Shown: piece after piece, positions 49,952-57,596 of the stretch | How positions within the stretch are numbered: position 1 is the first letter of the stretch | Layout of the letters: each line of letters begins with the position of its first letter | Origin: Pumilibacter muris | Lineage (GTDB): Bacteria; Bacillota; Clostridia; Christensenellales; Pumilibacteraceae | Length of the DNA: 64,000 nt | Reading direction: 5' to 3' | Assembly: GCF_943193045.1 (NCBI RefSeq) | Contig: NZ_CALPCN010000001.1 | Span: 1-64,000 of the forward strand | The notes under the pieces: model-generated | Told to the model about the DNA's origin: nothing | The model's input: only the letters and a program-made list of their open reading frames with translations | Database searches by the model: none | Position numbers and translations under genes: made by a program

Positions 49952-51667
49952 TTACACCCTATAACGTTTTTTCTTGCGAGAGCAAAGAGCCGACACAAGG
50001 CATATAACCGCTATTAAACCGCCCGCCGAAAGCACAATAGTCAGCCAATTATTTTTAACGGTGTTTTTCACTTTATCCGCACCCGTCATAACTTCCGCTT
50101 GAACGTCGTAGTCTTCGGTTACGGTTATATCCGAAAGATTTATAACGGGAGTGCCGCTATTTGCGCGTACCGACATAATTTGCAAGTTTTCGGCGGTTGC
50201 CGCTTCGGCAATTTGTGTGAACTGAGAGCCGTATTCAACCGTTTTTTCCGCATATTTTTCGCCGTTGACGTAAAACGTTACTTTAAAGGTTTTTATTTTC
50301 CACTTTGCCGTAAGTGTAGTGTCTTCTTTTATAGGTTGATTTGTATACTCCGTCCCGTCGGGAAGATACCAACCGAGAAAGTCGTAGCCTATGCGATTGG
50401 AAGTGGGAAGAGTTGCAGCAGTATTCCAATTTACCGTAATGGCTTCTTGGTTTGAGCCGCCCGCAGAATTGAGGGTCACCTTATAAGTTTTAATCGCCCA
50501 ATGAGCATGTAAATTAGTGTCTTCATATATGGGCGCTCTGTCGTACGCTGTACAATTTTCGCCGTGTTCGTCTTCCGTGCCGTAATACCAACCCACGAAA
50601 TTATAGCCTTCTTTTACGGGGTCGTCGGGGAGAGGTATTTCGGCGCGAACATAATCGCAGAATATACGGAACCCCGCAGACTCCACCATTTGACAACGTT
50701 GTTCAAGCGACTGTATAATAAACGAAGTAGCAAAAGAAAAAATAGCTTCGTTTTCTGACGCTCGAAACGCACTATCCTGAAAATAACTTTCATAACCAAA
50801 GGCAAAGCGACTGTCTAATTGAAAATTTGTATATTGCTGTGCAACATATTCGCCTGTATCGGCTACAAGATTAGACCATTTATAACCCCATGTTTGAATT
50901 CCAGCAAGACTTCCTTGTGCGACAGTTTGCGTGCCCGAAAATGTCAATGTGCCCAAGTAATATAGCTTTTCAAAATCGTCATAAGCCCATTCGGCGAACT
51001 CTTCGCCCAAATCGCTATAATCGTCGGCGTCGGGGTCAATTTCTGAAAGGCGACTGTCATACACCGGCAATAAACAACTATAAATTTCCGGAGCTGCAGG
51101 GGTAACCGTATATAAAATTTCAATATTTGCCGATGGCGGACCCAGTAGGGAGCGCGAGCCATAATTTTCTGTGGCATTCATGCTATGCAGAACGTCGATA
51201 TTTTTACCAGAAGAAGTGTCCGTTGTTGTAATAGAAACGGTACTCCACCCTTGAAACGGCGATTTTTTTGGAACAAATATAGTGTAATTCATACCGTTAA
51301 TCAAAATCACATATACATCCTTATTTGTTGTTTGACCAGTTTTATCATTTTTTAAAGTGATTTTATTTTTGTATTGTGAAGTTACGTCGGTGCCGAATGA
51401 GGCTATTTCTGACGGCAAAGTTTCCGCTTCCGACATTTTTGCTTCGCGTGTAAATGTTTTTACGTTACTATCCGTTTCGGGCGCGGTTTGCTCCGCTTGC
51501 GGCTTGTCCGCTTTTTTAAACCACTCCGACGGTTTTAGCTTATCGCTTTTAGTAAAAACCTGCAAACATACGCCCGCCATAAGCACGGCAAAAAGCACGA
51601 ACATAATCGCCGTTACAGTCCATTTGATTTTGTCACTTCTTTTATGACGGTACAATTCGTTTTTCAT
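49952..51667 (-). CDS. Surface protein with InlB-like repeats
   Basis: 571 aa from ATG 51667, preceded by GGGAGTAAAGA. Signal/anchor at about 16-40, a large outside domain, then two to three Listeria-Bacteroides (InlB B) repeats near 370-490 (NFVGWYYGTEDEHG, YDFLGWYLPDGTEYTNQPIKEDTTLTAKW), a small beta domain, a membrane helix (WLTIVLSAGGLIAVICLVSAL) and a Cys/Lys-rich tail. Probable adhesion or receptor-binding protein of the element, first gene after module copy C. Confidence 0.78.
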   Translation of the reverse strand: MKNELYRHKRSDKIKWTVTAIMFVLFAVLMAGVCLQVFTKSDKLKPSEWFKKADKPQAEQTAPETDSNVKTFTREAKMSEAETLPSEIASFGTDVTSQYKNKITLKNDKTGQTTNKDVYVILINGMNYTIFVPKKSPFQGWSTVSITTTDTSSGKNIDVLHSMNATENYGSRSLLGPPSANIEILYTVTPAAPEIYSCLLPVYDSRLSEIDPDADDYSDLGEEFAEWAYDDFEKLYYLGTLTFSGTQTVAQGSLAGIQTWGYKWSNLVADTGEYVAQQYTNFQLDSRFAFGYESYFQDSAFRASENEAIFSFATSFIIQSLEQRCQMVESAGFRIFCDYVRAEIPLPDDPVKEGYNFVGWYYGTEDEHGENCTAYDRAPIYEDTNLHAHWAIKTYKVTLNSAGGSNQEAITVNWNTAATLPTSNRIGYDFLGWYLPDGTEYTNQPIKEDTTLTAKWKIKTFKVTFYVNGEKYAEKTVEYGSQFTQIAEAATAENLQIMSVRANSGTPVINLSDITVTEDYDVQAEVMTGADKVKNTVKNNWLTIVLSAGGLIAVICLVSALCSRKKKRYRV

Positions 51668-51696
51668 ATTCTTTACTCCCAATATAATATTTTTTT

Positions 51697-51758
51697 CACG
51701 CAGCTTATTCACGCTGCAACTACCCGCCGGATAATACCGCCGGAATGTAACCCAGGAC
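51697..51758 (-). promoter_or_regulatory. Shared promoter/operator module, copy C (partial)
   Basis: Minus strand: TCCGGCGGTA (51744-51735), TCCGGCGGGTA (51731-51721), TTGCAG (51719-51714). After this the copy diverges and no TATAAT follows at 16 nt; TATTAT lies farther down (51689-51684). It stands directly before the InlB-repeat gene. Confidence 0.6.
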
Positions 51759-51761
51759 AAA

Positions 51762-51998
51762 CTAATTCGATTTTTCTTTTACTATATTCTCGATTAAATC
51801 AAGCGAAATTCGAGCTTGTGCTTTCATCATGCGCGCCGTAAGCTCGTAATCTATTATTTCTTTGCCGTTCTCTACCTTTTTTTTGTATTCATAGTTCAAA
51901 ATACTTTCCAAAGCATTTTGAACTGTTTCATATAAGGCTTTATACATTTTTTCTTCAAAGTTATTTGCCTTTTCGGCTTTTACAGGTTTACCAAACAT
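51762..51998 (-). CDS. Small helical protein, 78 aa
   Basis: Charged helical protein (NNFEEKMYKALYETVQNALESILNYEYKKK, then MMKAQARISLDLIENIVKEKSN) with CGGAGAG upstream. Located right after rep. Could be a replication accessory or copy-control protein; no family recognised. Confidence 0.6.
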   Translation of the reverse strand: MFGKPVKAEKANNFEEKMYKALYETVQNALESILNYEYKKKVENGKEIIDYELTARMMKAQARISLDLIENIVKEKSN

Positions 51999-52028
51999 TT
52001 TAAAACTCTCCGTTATTTTGTTTTGCCG

Positions 52029-53162
52029 TTAAAACGGCAAATTGTCGTTTGTTTCCACCAAATCGCTTAACACGATTTGTTTAGGCGTTTCCTTGCGTTT
52101 GCATATTTTGTCAAACGCCGCCTTAAAGTCGAATTTTTCACGTTGCGCACCTTTTAATCCATAAACTTCATTTTCGTACACTTCGCCGTCGCCTTTTGGC
52201 TTTCCGTATTTATCGACGCCCTCGTTATATACAACAACTTCTTTTTCGGTAACAACCACATAGCAAGATATTCTGCGATAAAGTTGGTCGAGAGTATCGA
52301 ACTCTATATGCCGTTCGCGGGCAACTCCGTTTCGCACAACCGTACCGCTTTTATACCAATATACAAGCGGAACGGGGGAAGTAATCGCAATCATTTCGCC
52401 GTTGAACACTTTATTTGCGAAACGGCTACGCACCGAACTTAACGTATCGTTATCGAGTATTTTTAATAAGTCGTCTAAGTCAAAAACATCGTCGCGCAAA
52501 TCGTCGAGTATGATTGCTTTTTGACCCATATAATCCTGAAATGGGTCGTTGCTACTTGACGAAACGCAAAAATCGTAATTTTGACCCGAAAGCAACTTTT
52601 TCGCGTAATACGTTTTACCAGTGCCGCCCTTACCGCAAATGAATACTACTTGCAGTTTTCTGTCTGTTTTAAGCGTAAGGCATTGACAATGCAATTCCCA
52701 CAGCTTTTTAAGTTTAGTATACATTTGCGCCTTTTCACTAAGCGGCAAACTGTTTACATATTTGAGTTGTTGAGCGTAACTGTACTTTTCAAAGTCTCCG
52801 AGAATTTTTGCGCTTTCGATTTCCATTTTAAAATCGAAATTCGCAATAACTTCATCGGGGGAGTATTGGTGCTTGTTTTGTTGACTGTCGTTGCCGTGTG
52901 TAAGATATAGTAGAATATCCGCTTTACGACCTTTGACTTTTTCGATAAAGTTTTCCTCTATCTCAAACCATTTAGCGACCATAGCGGTGTCACAACTGCT
53001 TGTACCAAAATTTAAATATATATGGTAGTGCGGGCGTGTATCGTCTTTATCGTGATTTATGTATGCCCATTCCTTAATTGTTTTGTACTTCATGCAGGTT
53101 GCTTGAATATCTACATGTAACTTATCCACATCGGTAACGATTTCCATTTGCCTTAAAACCAT
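52029..53162 (-). CDS. Rolling-circle Rep: HUH endonuclease plus SF3-like helicase
   Basis: 377 aa. HUH nuclease domain at 1-110: RPHYHIYLNF holds the metal-binding His45/His47, and Tyr86 in DILLYLTHG is the likely nicking tyrosine. ATPase domain: Walker A GKGGTGKT (177-184), Walker B AIILDDLR (216-223), and RSRFANKVFNGEMIAITS as motif C region. This Rep_2/CRESS-like layout is found in plasmids and in ssDNA viruses. It nicks the origin and unwinds DNA for rolling-circle replication; the iteron/stem-loop origin lies just upstream. Confidence 0.85.
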   Translation of the reverse strand: MVLRQMEIVTDVDKLHVDIQATCMKYKTIKEWAYINHDKDDTRPHYHIYLNFGTSSCDTAMVAKWFEIEENFIEKVKGRKADILLYLTHGNDSQQNKHQYSPDEVIANFDFKMEIESAKILGDFEKYSYAQQLKYVNSLPLSEKAQMYTKLKKLWELHCQCLTLKTDRKLQVVFICGKGGTGKTYYAKKLLSGQNYDFCVSSSSNDPFQDYMGQKAIILDDLRDDVFDLDDLLKILDNDTLSSVRSRFANKVFNGEMIAITSPVPLVYWYKSGTVVRNGVARERHIEFDTLDQLYRRISCYVVVTEKEVVVYNEGVDKYGKPKGDGEVYENEVYGLKGAQREKFDFKAAFDKICKRKETPKQIVLSDLVETNDNLPF

Positions 53163-53198
53163 TACCTTAACCCCTTTGTTTTTTTAGAATTTATTTTT

Positions 53199-53384
53199 TA
53201 TACGTTTATCACCTCTTTTTATACGTTTTTTTATACATTTTATACGTTTTGGCGCACCGCTTGGACAAGCCCTAAGCGGTGCGCTGTATATATGTATTTT
53301 TGATTGTTTTTGCCACTTGTTACAGCAATTTTATTAACTTTTAGCACTTATTCACATTTTGCGCCTACGCTTTTTTATACGTTT
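53199..53384. other. Candidate rolling-circle origin: iterons plus stem-loop
   Basis: TATACGTTT at 53199, 53220 and 53241 (exact 21-bp period), a variant TATACATTT at 53232, and a further copy at 53376-53384. Between them is a perfect 11-bp stem GCGCACCGCTT (53252-53262) / AAGCGGTGCGC (53274-53284) with an 11-nt loop GGACAAGCCCT. Iterons beside a stem-loop directly upstream of a HUH Rep are the usual origin of CRESS-type and related replicons. Confidence 0.7.
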
Positions 53385-53403
53385 TGTCATTTTTTTAACA
53401 CAC

Positions 53404-53601
53404 CTATGCGTTAGAAGAAGACATATAGCGTAATTCGGCATCAGCAATAAGATTTTTTACTTCTTCGTAACTTTCTTTTACCGTTATACCGTCCAAACTT
53501 TCTGTGAATATAAAAGTGCCGTTTTTGTCTGTGCCAACCATGAGAATATCGCTCATGCGGATAAGTAGGGGATTACCTTTGCTTGTCACTTCTATGAACA
53601 T
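53404..53601 (-). CDS. Small FlbD-like protein, 65 aa
   Basis: FIEVTSKGNPLLIRMSDILMVG...TFIFTESLDGITVKESYEEVKNLI resembles the short FlbD/phage domain built of beta strands and one helix. Role unknown. Lies between the origin and the putative ssDNA-binding protein. Confidence 0.6.
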   Translation of the reverse strand: MFIEVTSKGNPLLIRMSDILMVGTDKNGTFIFTESLDGITVKESYEEVKNLIADAELRYMSSSNA

Positions 53602-53610
53602 AATTCACCC

Positions 53611-53895
53611 CTAAAACGAATTGCCCACACTTGTTTCGTCAACGGCGGATTCGTCTTTTGCTTTTTTCTTATTACCGCTATTCTCACGTTCGGGGAGTGT
53701 TTCGGCAAATGCCGACAATAGGGTTTTACGCACACGATAATTCTTATCTGCGCCTGTTTCCTTATCCTCGAAGAACTTGACTTCAACGGGAATCAACTGG
53801 TCGCCGCACCCAACGAAAAAATTCGTAGCGGTTTTTTCTTCACCGTTTTTGTCTTTGTAGGTTGCCAACTTCTTATACAATTTTACTTCTGCCAT
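53611..53895 (-). CDS. Putative ssDNA-binding protein, 94 aa
   Basis: Beta-rich first 65 residues (VKLYKKLATYKDKNGEEKTATNFFVGCGDQLIPVEVKFFED), then a Lys/Asp/Ser-rich flexible tail ending DETSVGNSF. Size, acidic tail and the place beside rep suit a gene V-type or SSB-like protein, but I see no diagnostic motif. AAAGGAGAGCC precedes the ATG. Confidence 0.5.
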   Translation of the reverse strand: MAEVKLYKKLATYKDKNGEEKTATNFFVGCGDQLIPVEVKFFEDKETGADKNYRVRKTLLSAFAETLPERENSGNKKKAKDESAVDETSVGNSF

Positions 53896-53979
53896 TTTTC
53901 GGCTCTCCTTTGCCTCTCGGCTTAAAAAATTTATTTACAAACGGCTATACGCCATATTGTACAGATATAAAGAACGCTG

Positions 53980-54246
53980 CTATATTTCAATTTGCATATT
54001 ACCCTTATGCAATATGTCAATGGTATAATCATCTAATTTAAGGCAATCGCATTGCAGTTTATAATTTTCATCTTTGTACACTATTTGAACTTCCCAAAAG
54101 GATTCGCCTGTAAATCCTTTTGCTTTTTCTACAAACCCCATACGAATACCGTATTGAATAATTCTTTCTTCGTGATTGATAGGCTTATTGATATTTAGCC
54201 TATGACCGATTTTTAATTTGCCATAATCAAATTTTTTATCTAACAT
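53980..54246 (-). CDS. Hypothetical protein, 88 aa
   Basis: First leftward gene of the element. Beta-rich, no known motif (FDYGKLKIGHRLNINKPINHEERIIQYGIRMGFVEKAKGFTGESFWEVQIVY). AAAGGAAAGATTT precedes the ATG. Confidence 0.6.
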   Translation of the reverse strand: MLDKKFDYGKLKIGHRLNINKPINHEERIIQYGIRMGFVEKAKGFTGESFWEVQIVYKDENYKLQCDCLKLDDYTIDILHKGNMQIEI

Positions 54247-54350
54247 AAATCTTTCCTTTGTCTATACGACTTTAAAAATTTTATATCTGAGGTTATAACA
54301 CCTAAAAATGCCAAAGGGGGAGTGACTACAAAGCCGCCACTCACGGACTT

Positions 54351-54421
54351 TGCGAGAACGATAGGATTTTAACCTACATCTGCGCCAGAGCCGCGCTTGC
54401 CTCACAATTAGCTACGTTCCC
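54351..54421 (-). other. Degenerate tRNA-like sequence
   Basis: On the minus strand GGGAACG (54421-54415) pairs with CGTTCTC (54360-54354) as a 7-bp acceptor, directly joined to a 5-bp T stem GTAGG/CCTAT with loop TTAAAAT (consensus TTCRANY). The D and anticodon arms pair poorly and the end is GCA rather than CCA. Probably a decayed or mimicking tRNA inside the element. Confidence 0.35.
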
Positions 54422-54423
54422 AT

Positions 54424-54455
54424 AAAAAAATACTTGTAACCTTTTGCTACAAGTA
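54424..54455 (-). terminator. Leftward terminator at the right end of the element
   Basis: TACTTGTA and TACAAGTA form an 8-bp stem; on the minus strand it is followed by seven T. In the circular form it would lie downstream of all leftward genes. In the integrated form it blocks transcription entering from the right. Confidence 0.7.
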
Positions 54456-54467
54456 TAAAACTGCACG

Positions 54468-54487
54468 ATTTTTCCGAAATGATTGAA
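54468..54487. repeat. Right 20-bp boundary repeat of the 15-kb element
   Basis: Perfect copy of the sequence at 39359-39378, 17 bp ahead of the tRNA-Gly promoter. Confidence 0.8.
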
Positions 54488-54504
54488 AAACAATATAAAA
54501 AGAT

Positions 54505-54533
54505 TTGACAATTTTCGTATGTTGGTATATACT
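54505..54533 (+). promoter_or_regulatory. Promoter of the tRNA-Gly/tRNA-Lys pair
   Basis: TTGACA (54505-54510), 17 nt, TATACT (54528-54533). Confidence 0.85.
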
Positions 54534-54546
54534 TTATAGGCGTTGT

Positions 54547-54621
54547 GCGGAAGTGGCTCAGTGGTAGAGCGTTGCCTTGCCAAGGCAAATGTCGCGAGTT
54601 CGAATCTCGTCTTCCGCTCCA
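54547..54621 (+). tRNA. tRNA-Gly (GCC)
   Basis: 75 nt; acceptor GCGGAAG/CTTCCGC, anticodon loop TTGCCAA (GCC), CCA encoded at 54619-54621. Cotranscribed with tRNA-Lys 8 nt downstream. Confidence 0.97.
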
Positions 54622-54629
54622 CAAATTCA

Positions 54630-54705
54630 GTGCCATTAGCTCAGTTGGTAGAGCACCTGACTCTTAATCAGGGTGTCCAGAGTTCGAGCCTCTGATGGCG
54701 CACCA
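54630..54705 (+). tRNA. tRNA-Lys (CTT)
   Basis: 76 nt; acceptor GTGCCAT/ATGGCGC, anticodon loop CTCTTAA (CTT), CCA at 54703-54705. Confidence 0.97.
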
Positions 54706-54708
54706 TTC

Positions 54709-54758
54709 ATAACCTAATTCGAATACTTACTGAAAGTATCGGGTTAGGTTATTTTCTT
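54709..54758 (+). terminator. Terminator after tRNA-Lys
   Basis: ATAACCTAA (54709-54717) pairs with TTAGGTTAT (54744-54752) with an inner ACTT/AAGT stem, followed by TTTCTTTT. Confidence 0.8.
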
Positions 54759-54844
54759 TTATATGCAAATTTAAGCGCAAGCGCCATTTTGAGTTTGCCT
54801 ATAATACAGTTGAAAATAAAGCGAATTTGTGATACAATATTTTT

Positions 54845-55354
54845 ATGGTAATTTTAATTTCGGGAACAACGCATACGGGCAAAACAGCTTTATCGCAACG
54901 GCTTATGGAAAAATATAAAATTCCGTATTTTTCTATTGACCATTTAAAAATGGGGTTAATCAGAAGCGGTAAAACTTCGCTTACGGTAAATGACGATAAA
55001 GGACTAACGCCGTATCTGTGGTCGATAGTAAAGGAAATGATAAAGACTGCAATAGAGAACAAACAAAATATTATAATAGAAGGTTGCTATATTCCATTTG
55101 ATTGGCAAAAAGATTTTGACGAAAGTTACTTGCAGGAAATCAATTTTTTTTGTCTTATTATGACTACCGAATATATCGAAAATAACTTTTCGGAAATTTT
55201 AAAATTCGAAAGTATTATTGAAAAGCGTATTACAACCGACATAAACAAGGCTGATTTGATAGCAGACAATAAAACAAATTTAAAACTTTGTAAAGAATAT
55301 GATTTGGAATATATCTTAATTGATAAAAATTACAAAATAGAAATTGAGTTATGA
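54845..55354 (+). CDS. P-loop kinase-like NTPase
   Basis: 169 aa. Walker A GTTHTGKTALS at 7-17, followed by YFSIDHLKMGL and NIIIEGCYIPFDW, a layout of small nucleotide or antibiotic kinases (adenylate kinase-like fold). Substrate unknown. Overlaps the acetyltransferase as ATGA. The upstream site is weak, so expression may be low. Confidence 0.75.
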   Translation: MVILISGTTHTGKTALSQRLMEKYKIPYFSIDHLKMGLIRSGKTSLTVNDDKGLTPYLWSIVKEMIKTAIENKQNIIIEGCYIPFDWQKDFDESYLQEINFFCLIMTTEYIENNFSEILKFESIIEKRITTDINKADLIADNKTNLKLCKEYDLEYILIDKNYKIEIEL

Positions 55355-55803
55355 TTATACGACAATATAAAAATAAAGATTGCGATATAGTGTCAAAATT
55401 ATTTTATGAAACAGTCCATTCCGTCAACGCAAAAGATTATACGGTGGAACAACTTTCAGTTTGGGCAAATAATGCCGACAGCTTAAAAATACGGCACAAC
55501 GATTTATTAAATCAAAATACTTTAATTGCTGAAATGAACGGCGTAATTATAGGTTTTGGTAGTATCGATAAATCGGGTTGTTTAGACTTGCTTTTTGTAC
55601 ACAAAGATTATCAAAAACAAGGCGTTGCCACAGCTTTATGTAATGAATTAGAGAAAGATTTATCAATAATAAAGACTTATTCTTCAATTACTGCAAAGCC
55701 GTTTTTTGAAAGGCGTGGGTATGTCGTAGTTAAAGCACAAGAAGTAGAGCGTTTAGGCGTTAAACTGAACAACTATGAAATGCAAAAGAAAAACGCAACC
55801 TAA
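55351..55803 (+). CDS. GNAT family N-acetyltransferase
   Basis: 150 aa. Acetyl-CoA-binding motif A in LDLLFVHKDYQKQGVATALCNELEKDL, then AKPFFERRGYVVVKAQEV, typical of GNAT. Likely acetylates an amine of a small molecule or peptide. It ends in a hairpin (55794-55821). Confidence 0.88.
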   Translation: MIIRQYKNKDCDIVSKLFYETVHSVNAKDYTVEQLSVWANNADSLKIRHNDLLNQNTLIAEMNGVIIGFGSIDKSGCLDLLFVHKDYQKQGVATALCNELEKDLSIIKTYSSITAKPFFERRGYVVVKAQEVERLGVKLNNYEMQKKNAT

Positions 55804-55890
55804 TATTCGAATTAGGTTGCGTATGGTGCACCATAACAGGGATACACGAACACCCCGAGAGAAAACCGAGTTTTCGGTTTCTTTTTCTTT
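55794..55890 (+). terminator. Tandem hairpins after the kinase/GNAT pair
   Basis: First CGCAACCTAAT/ATTAGGTTGCG (55794-55821) without a T tract, then AAACCGA/TCGGTTT (55863-55880) followed by CTTTTTCTTTT, a proper terminator. The remainder up to 56024 holds no supported gene. Confidence 0.7.
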
Positions 55891-56024
55891 TGCGCCGTTT
55901 TCGTCCTCGCCGCCGCTCTCGTCGGGATAATCGGGGCAAACCAAGTTCAACCGTAGTTTGTTTTTTTGCCCGTCTTTCAGAATATGTTATTTAAATATTT
56001 AGCGCACAAGCTATTGCGATTTTA

Positions 56025-56426
56025 TTATTCGCAGTCGGATTCGAGTTGGCGTTCGAGAAATTCTGCGGCGTCTCTTACGCAGTCGTTGCATTCTCTCAGA
56101 ACTTTGCCTGTACCTACGCCTTTAAGCTCTTTGCAAGTTACGGTTCCGTTGCGTTCTTTAAAAGCGGTTATAATCGCGCGCATGTCGCGCGCCGTTTTGA
56201 GCTTGTCTTTGTTCGCCATTCCGAGAACTATTCCCGCTCCTATAATCGCGCCGCACGTTCCTTCGAGCGTTCCCATTCCAACGCCGAAAGCTTGCGCTAT
56301 GTCTTTCATTGTGTTTTCGTCTACGCACGCGTGTTCGCAATATGTGCAAGCTATGGCTTGCGCGCAGTTATATTGTCCGCTCTTTTTCTTTGCTGCGGCT
56401 TCTTCGATTTTATTTATATTATCCAT
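56025..56426 (-). CDS. C_GCAxxG_C_C family protein
   Basis: 133 aa. Contains the family pattern Cys...GTCGAIIGAG...with distal Cys pairs (TCKEL, CNDCVRD). Members are thought to be redox or metal-binding proteins, often near redox enzymes. Monocistronic here. Confidence 0.85.
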   Translation of the reverse strand: MDNINKIEEAAAKKKSGQYNCAQAIACTYCEHACVDENTMKDIAQAFGVGMGTLEGTCGAIIGAGIVLGMANKDKLKTARDMRAIITAFKERNGTVTCKELKGVGTGKVLRECNDCVRDAAEFLERQLESDCE

Positions 56427-56502
56427 AATTACCTCGCGTAGTTATTGCTTTTATTTTAACACCTTTACGGCGCGCAGTCAATATTATTGCGCAGTTATGT
56501 TT

Positions 56503-56528
56503 TAAAAAACCCCGCGATGTGCGCGGGG
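56503..56528 (-). terminator. Terminator of the PRC-barrel gene
   Basis: CCCCGCG/CGCGGGG around five nt, followed on the minus strand by TTTTTTAAAAC. Confidence 0.85.
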
Positions 56529-56587
56529 CGGGGAATAACGTTTTATATTTAGGTTATTGCAATTTAAAATATGCGGGCGGTTGCAAT

Positions 56588-57310
56588 TTAATATGCTCGC
56601 AGCGCGAGTTGCACCAACTTGTTTTCGCGCCGTGCAAGTTCTATGATTTTTTCGTTCACTACGGTGCCTGCGGGAATTATAACCCGTCCGCCGCTTAAAA
56701 CGGGGGAATGAACGGGCTTGCCCATTAAAAAGCTGTAATCTTTAACGGGTACTCCGGGAGTGCGTGTTACGGTAATAGATTGAGGAGCTTTGGGGGTTTG
56801 TACACTCGTGTGTATTTGCACGGGCGTTTTTTCGGCAGTGCGCGAGGGGCGGGGCACTCGCGCTTTCGCAAGCTTTATCGGCGAACCTGTGTCGTTGAAA
56901 ATACAAAGATTTTCGCTGAGAGAGAGCAACTCTTTCGGCGAGAAAGTCGCTTTGTCGCATATAATCTGCTGCACGTTTCGTCCCTCGATTGTAACGTCTC
57001 GAACGTGTCCGAGCGCTTTTCCGCTTTGGTTAAAGCTTCGGCGGTTTATGGGGCAAGGCGTTGTTGCAGACACAAGGTTCGAAGCGGATATATGCGCGGT
57101 CGTTTTTATTACGGCGGCGTCGCCGTCGCATTGCATATAGCGAAGTTCTACATACGCTCTTTCGGGATAATCGTCGTCGTCGTTCGTGATTTCGGCGGTT
57201 TTTGCATATTGTAACTTACCGTCGAACCAAACGTTTGAAACGTATCCTACGGATTTTGCGTCGGATATTGAAATAAGAGGTTTGCCGAGAAAATCACTTA
57301 TTTTAATCAT
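56588..57310 (-). CDS. PRC-barrel-like domain protein
   Basis: 240 aa. Start at 57310 (MIKISDFLGKPLISI) with GAGGTC upstream; the longer frame is rejected. N-terminal beta barrel (ISDAKSVGYVSNVWFD), a second similar unit near 110-160 (GKALGHVRDVTIEGRNVQQIICDK), a Thr/Pro-rich linker, and a C-terminal part. PRC barrels bind RNA or membranes, or act in photosynthetic complexes; role here unknown. Confidence 0.65.
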   Translation of the reverse strand: MIKISDFLGKPLISISDAKSVGYVSNVWFDGKLQYAKTAEITNDDDDYPERAYVELRYMQCDGDAAVIKTTAHISASNLVSATTPCPINRRSFNQSGKALGHVRDVTIEGRNVQQIICDKATFSPKELLSLSENLCIFNDTGSPIKLAKARVPRPSRTAEKTPVQIHTSVQTPKAPQSITVTRTPGVPVKDYSFLMGKPVHSPVLSGGRVIIPAGTVVNEKIIELARRENKLVQLALRAY

Positions 57311-57478
57311 TATAATACTTGACCTCTGTTTTATGTATTGCATTTTTGTTGTTGTGGTAATGTTCGGCTTTTGCGCGCTTTTATACGATAGTATATTCGT
57401 AAAAGTCGCCGAGTAGAACATTGCGGAAGCTATTGCCGCGCATTTATGCCGTTTTATTAAAAAACATATATAAAACGG

Positions 57479-57507
57479 TTGACATATTTCGCGCGAAAGT
57501 ATATAAT
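57479..57507 (+). promoter_or_regulatory. Promoter of the pot regulator/operon
   Basis: TTGACA (57479-57484), exactly 17 nt, TATAAT (57502-57507): full consensus, start near 57514. Confidence 0.88.
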
Positions 57508-57514
57508 ATTCGAG

Positions 57515-57584
57515 GTTTAGTAAAAATAAACTTAAAGTTTAGTAAAAGTAAACATATTAAACATGGGGTTTACAATTACTAAAC
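57515..57584. promoter_or_regulatory. Three operator copies for the HTH-cupin regulator
   Basis: GTTTAGTAAAAATAAAC (57515-57531), GTTTAGTAAAAGTAAAC (57537-57553) and GTTTACAATTACTAAAC (57568-57584): each a GTTTA-N7-TAAAC dyad. They start just past the transcription start, a position suited to strong repression. Confidence 0.75.
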
Positions 57585-57596
57585 CGAAGGAGACGG

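Noticed and set aside
55820-55850. Partial tRNA 3' end in GGTGCACCATAACAGGGAT
   Set aside because: No acceptor partner or anticodon arm nearby; similarity to tRNA ends is too short.
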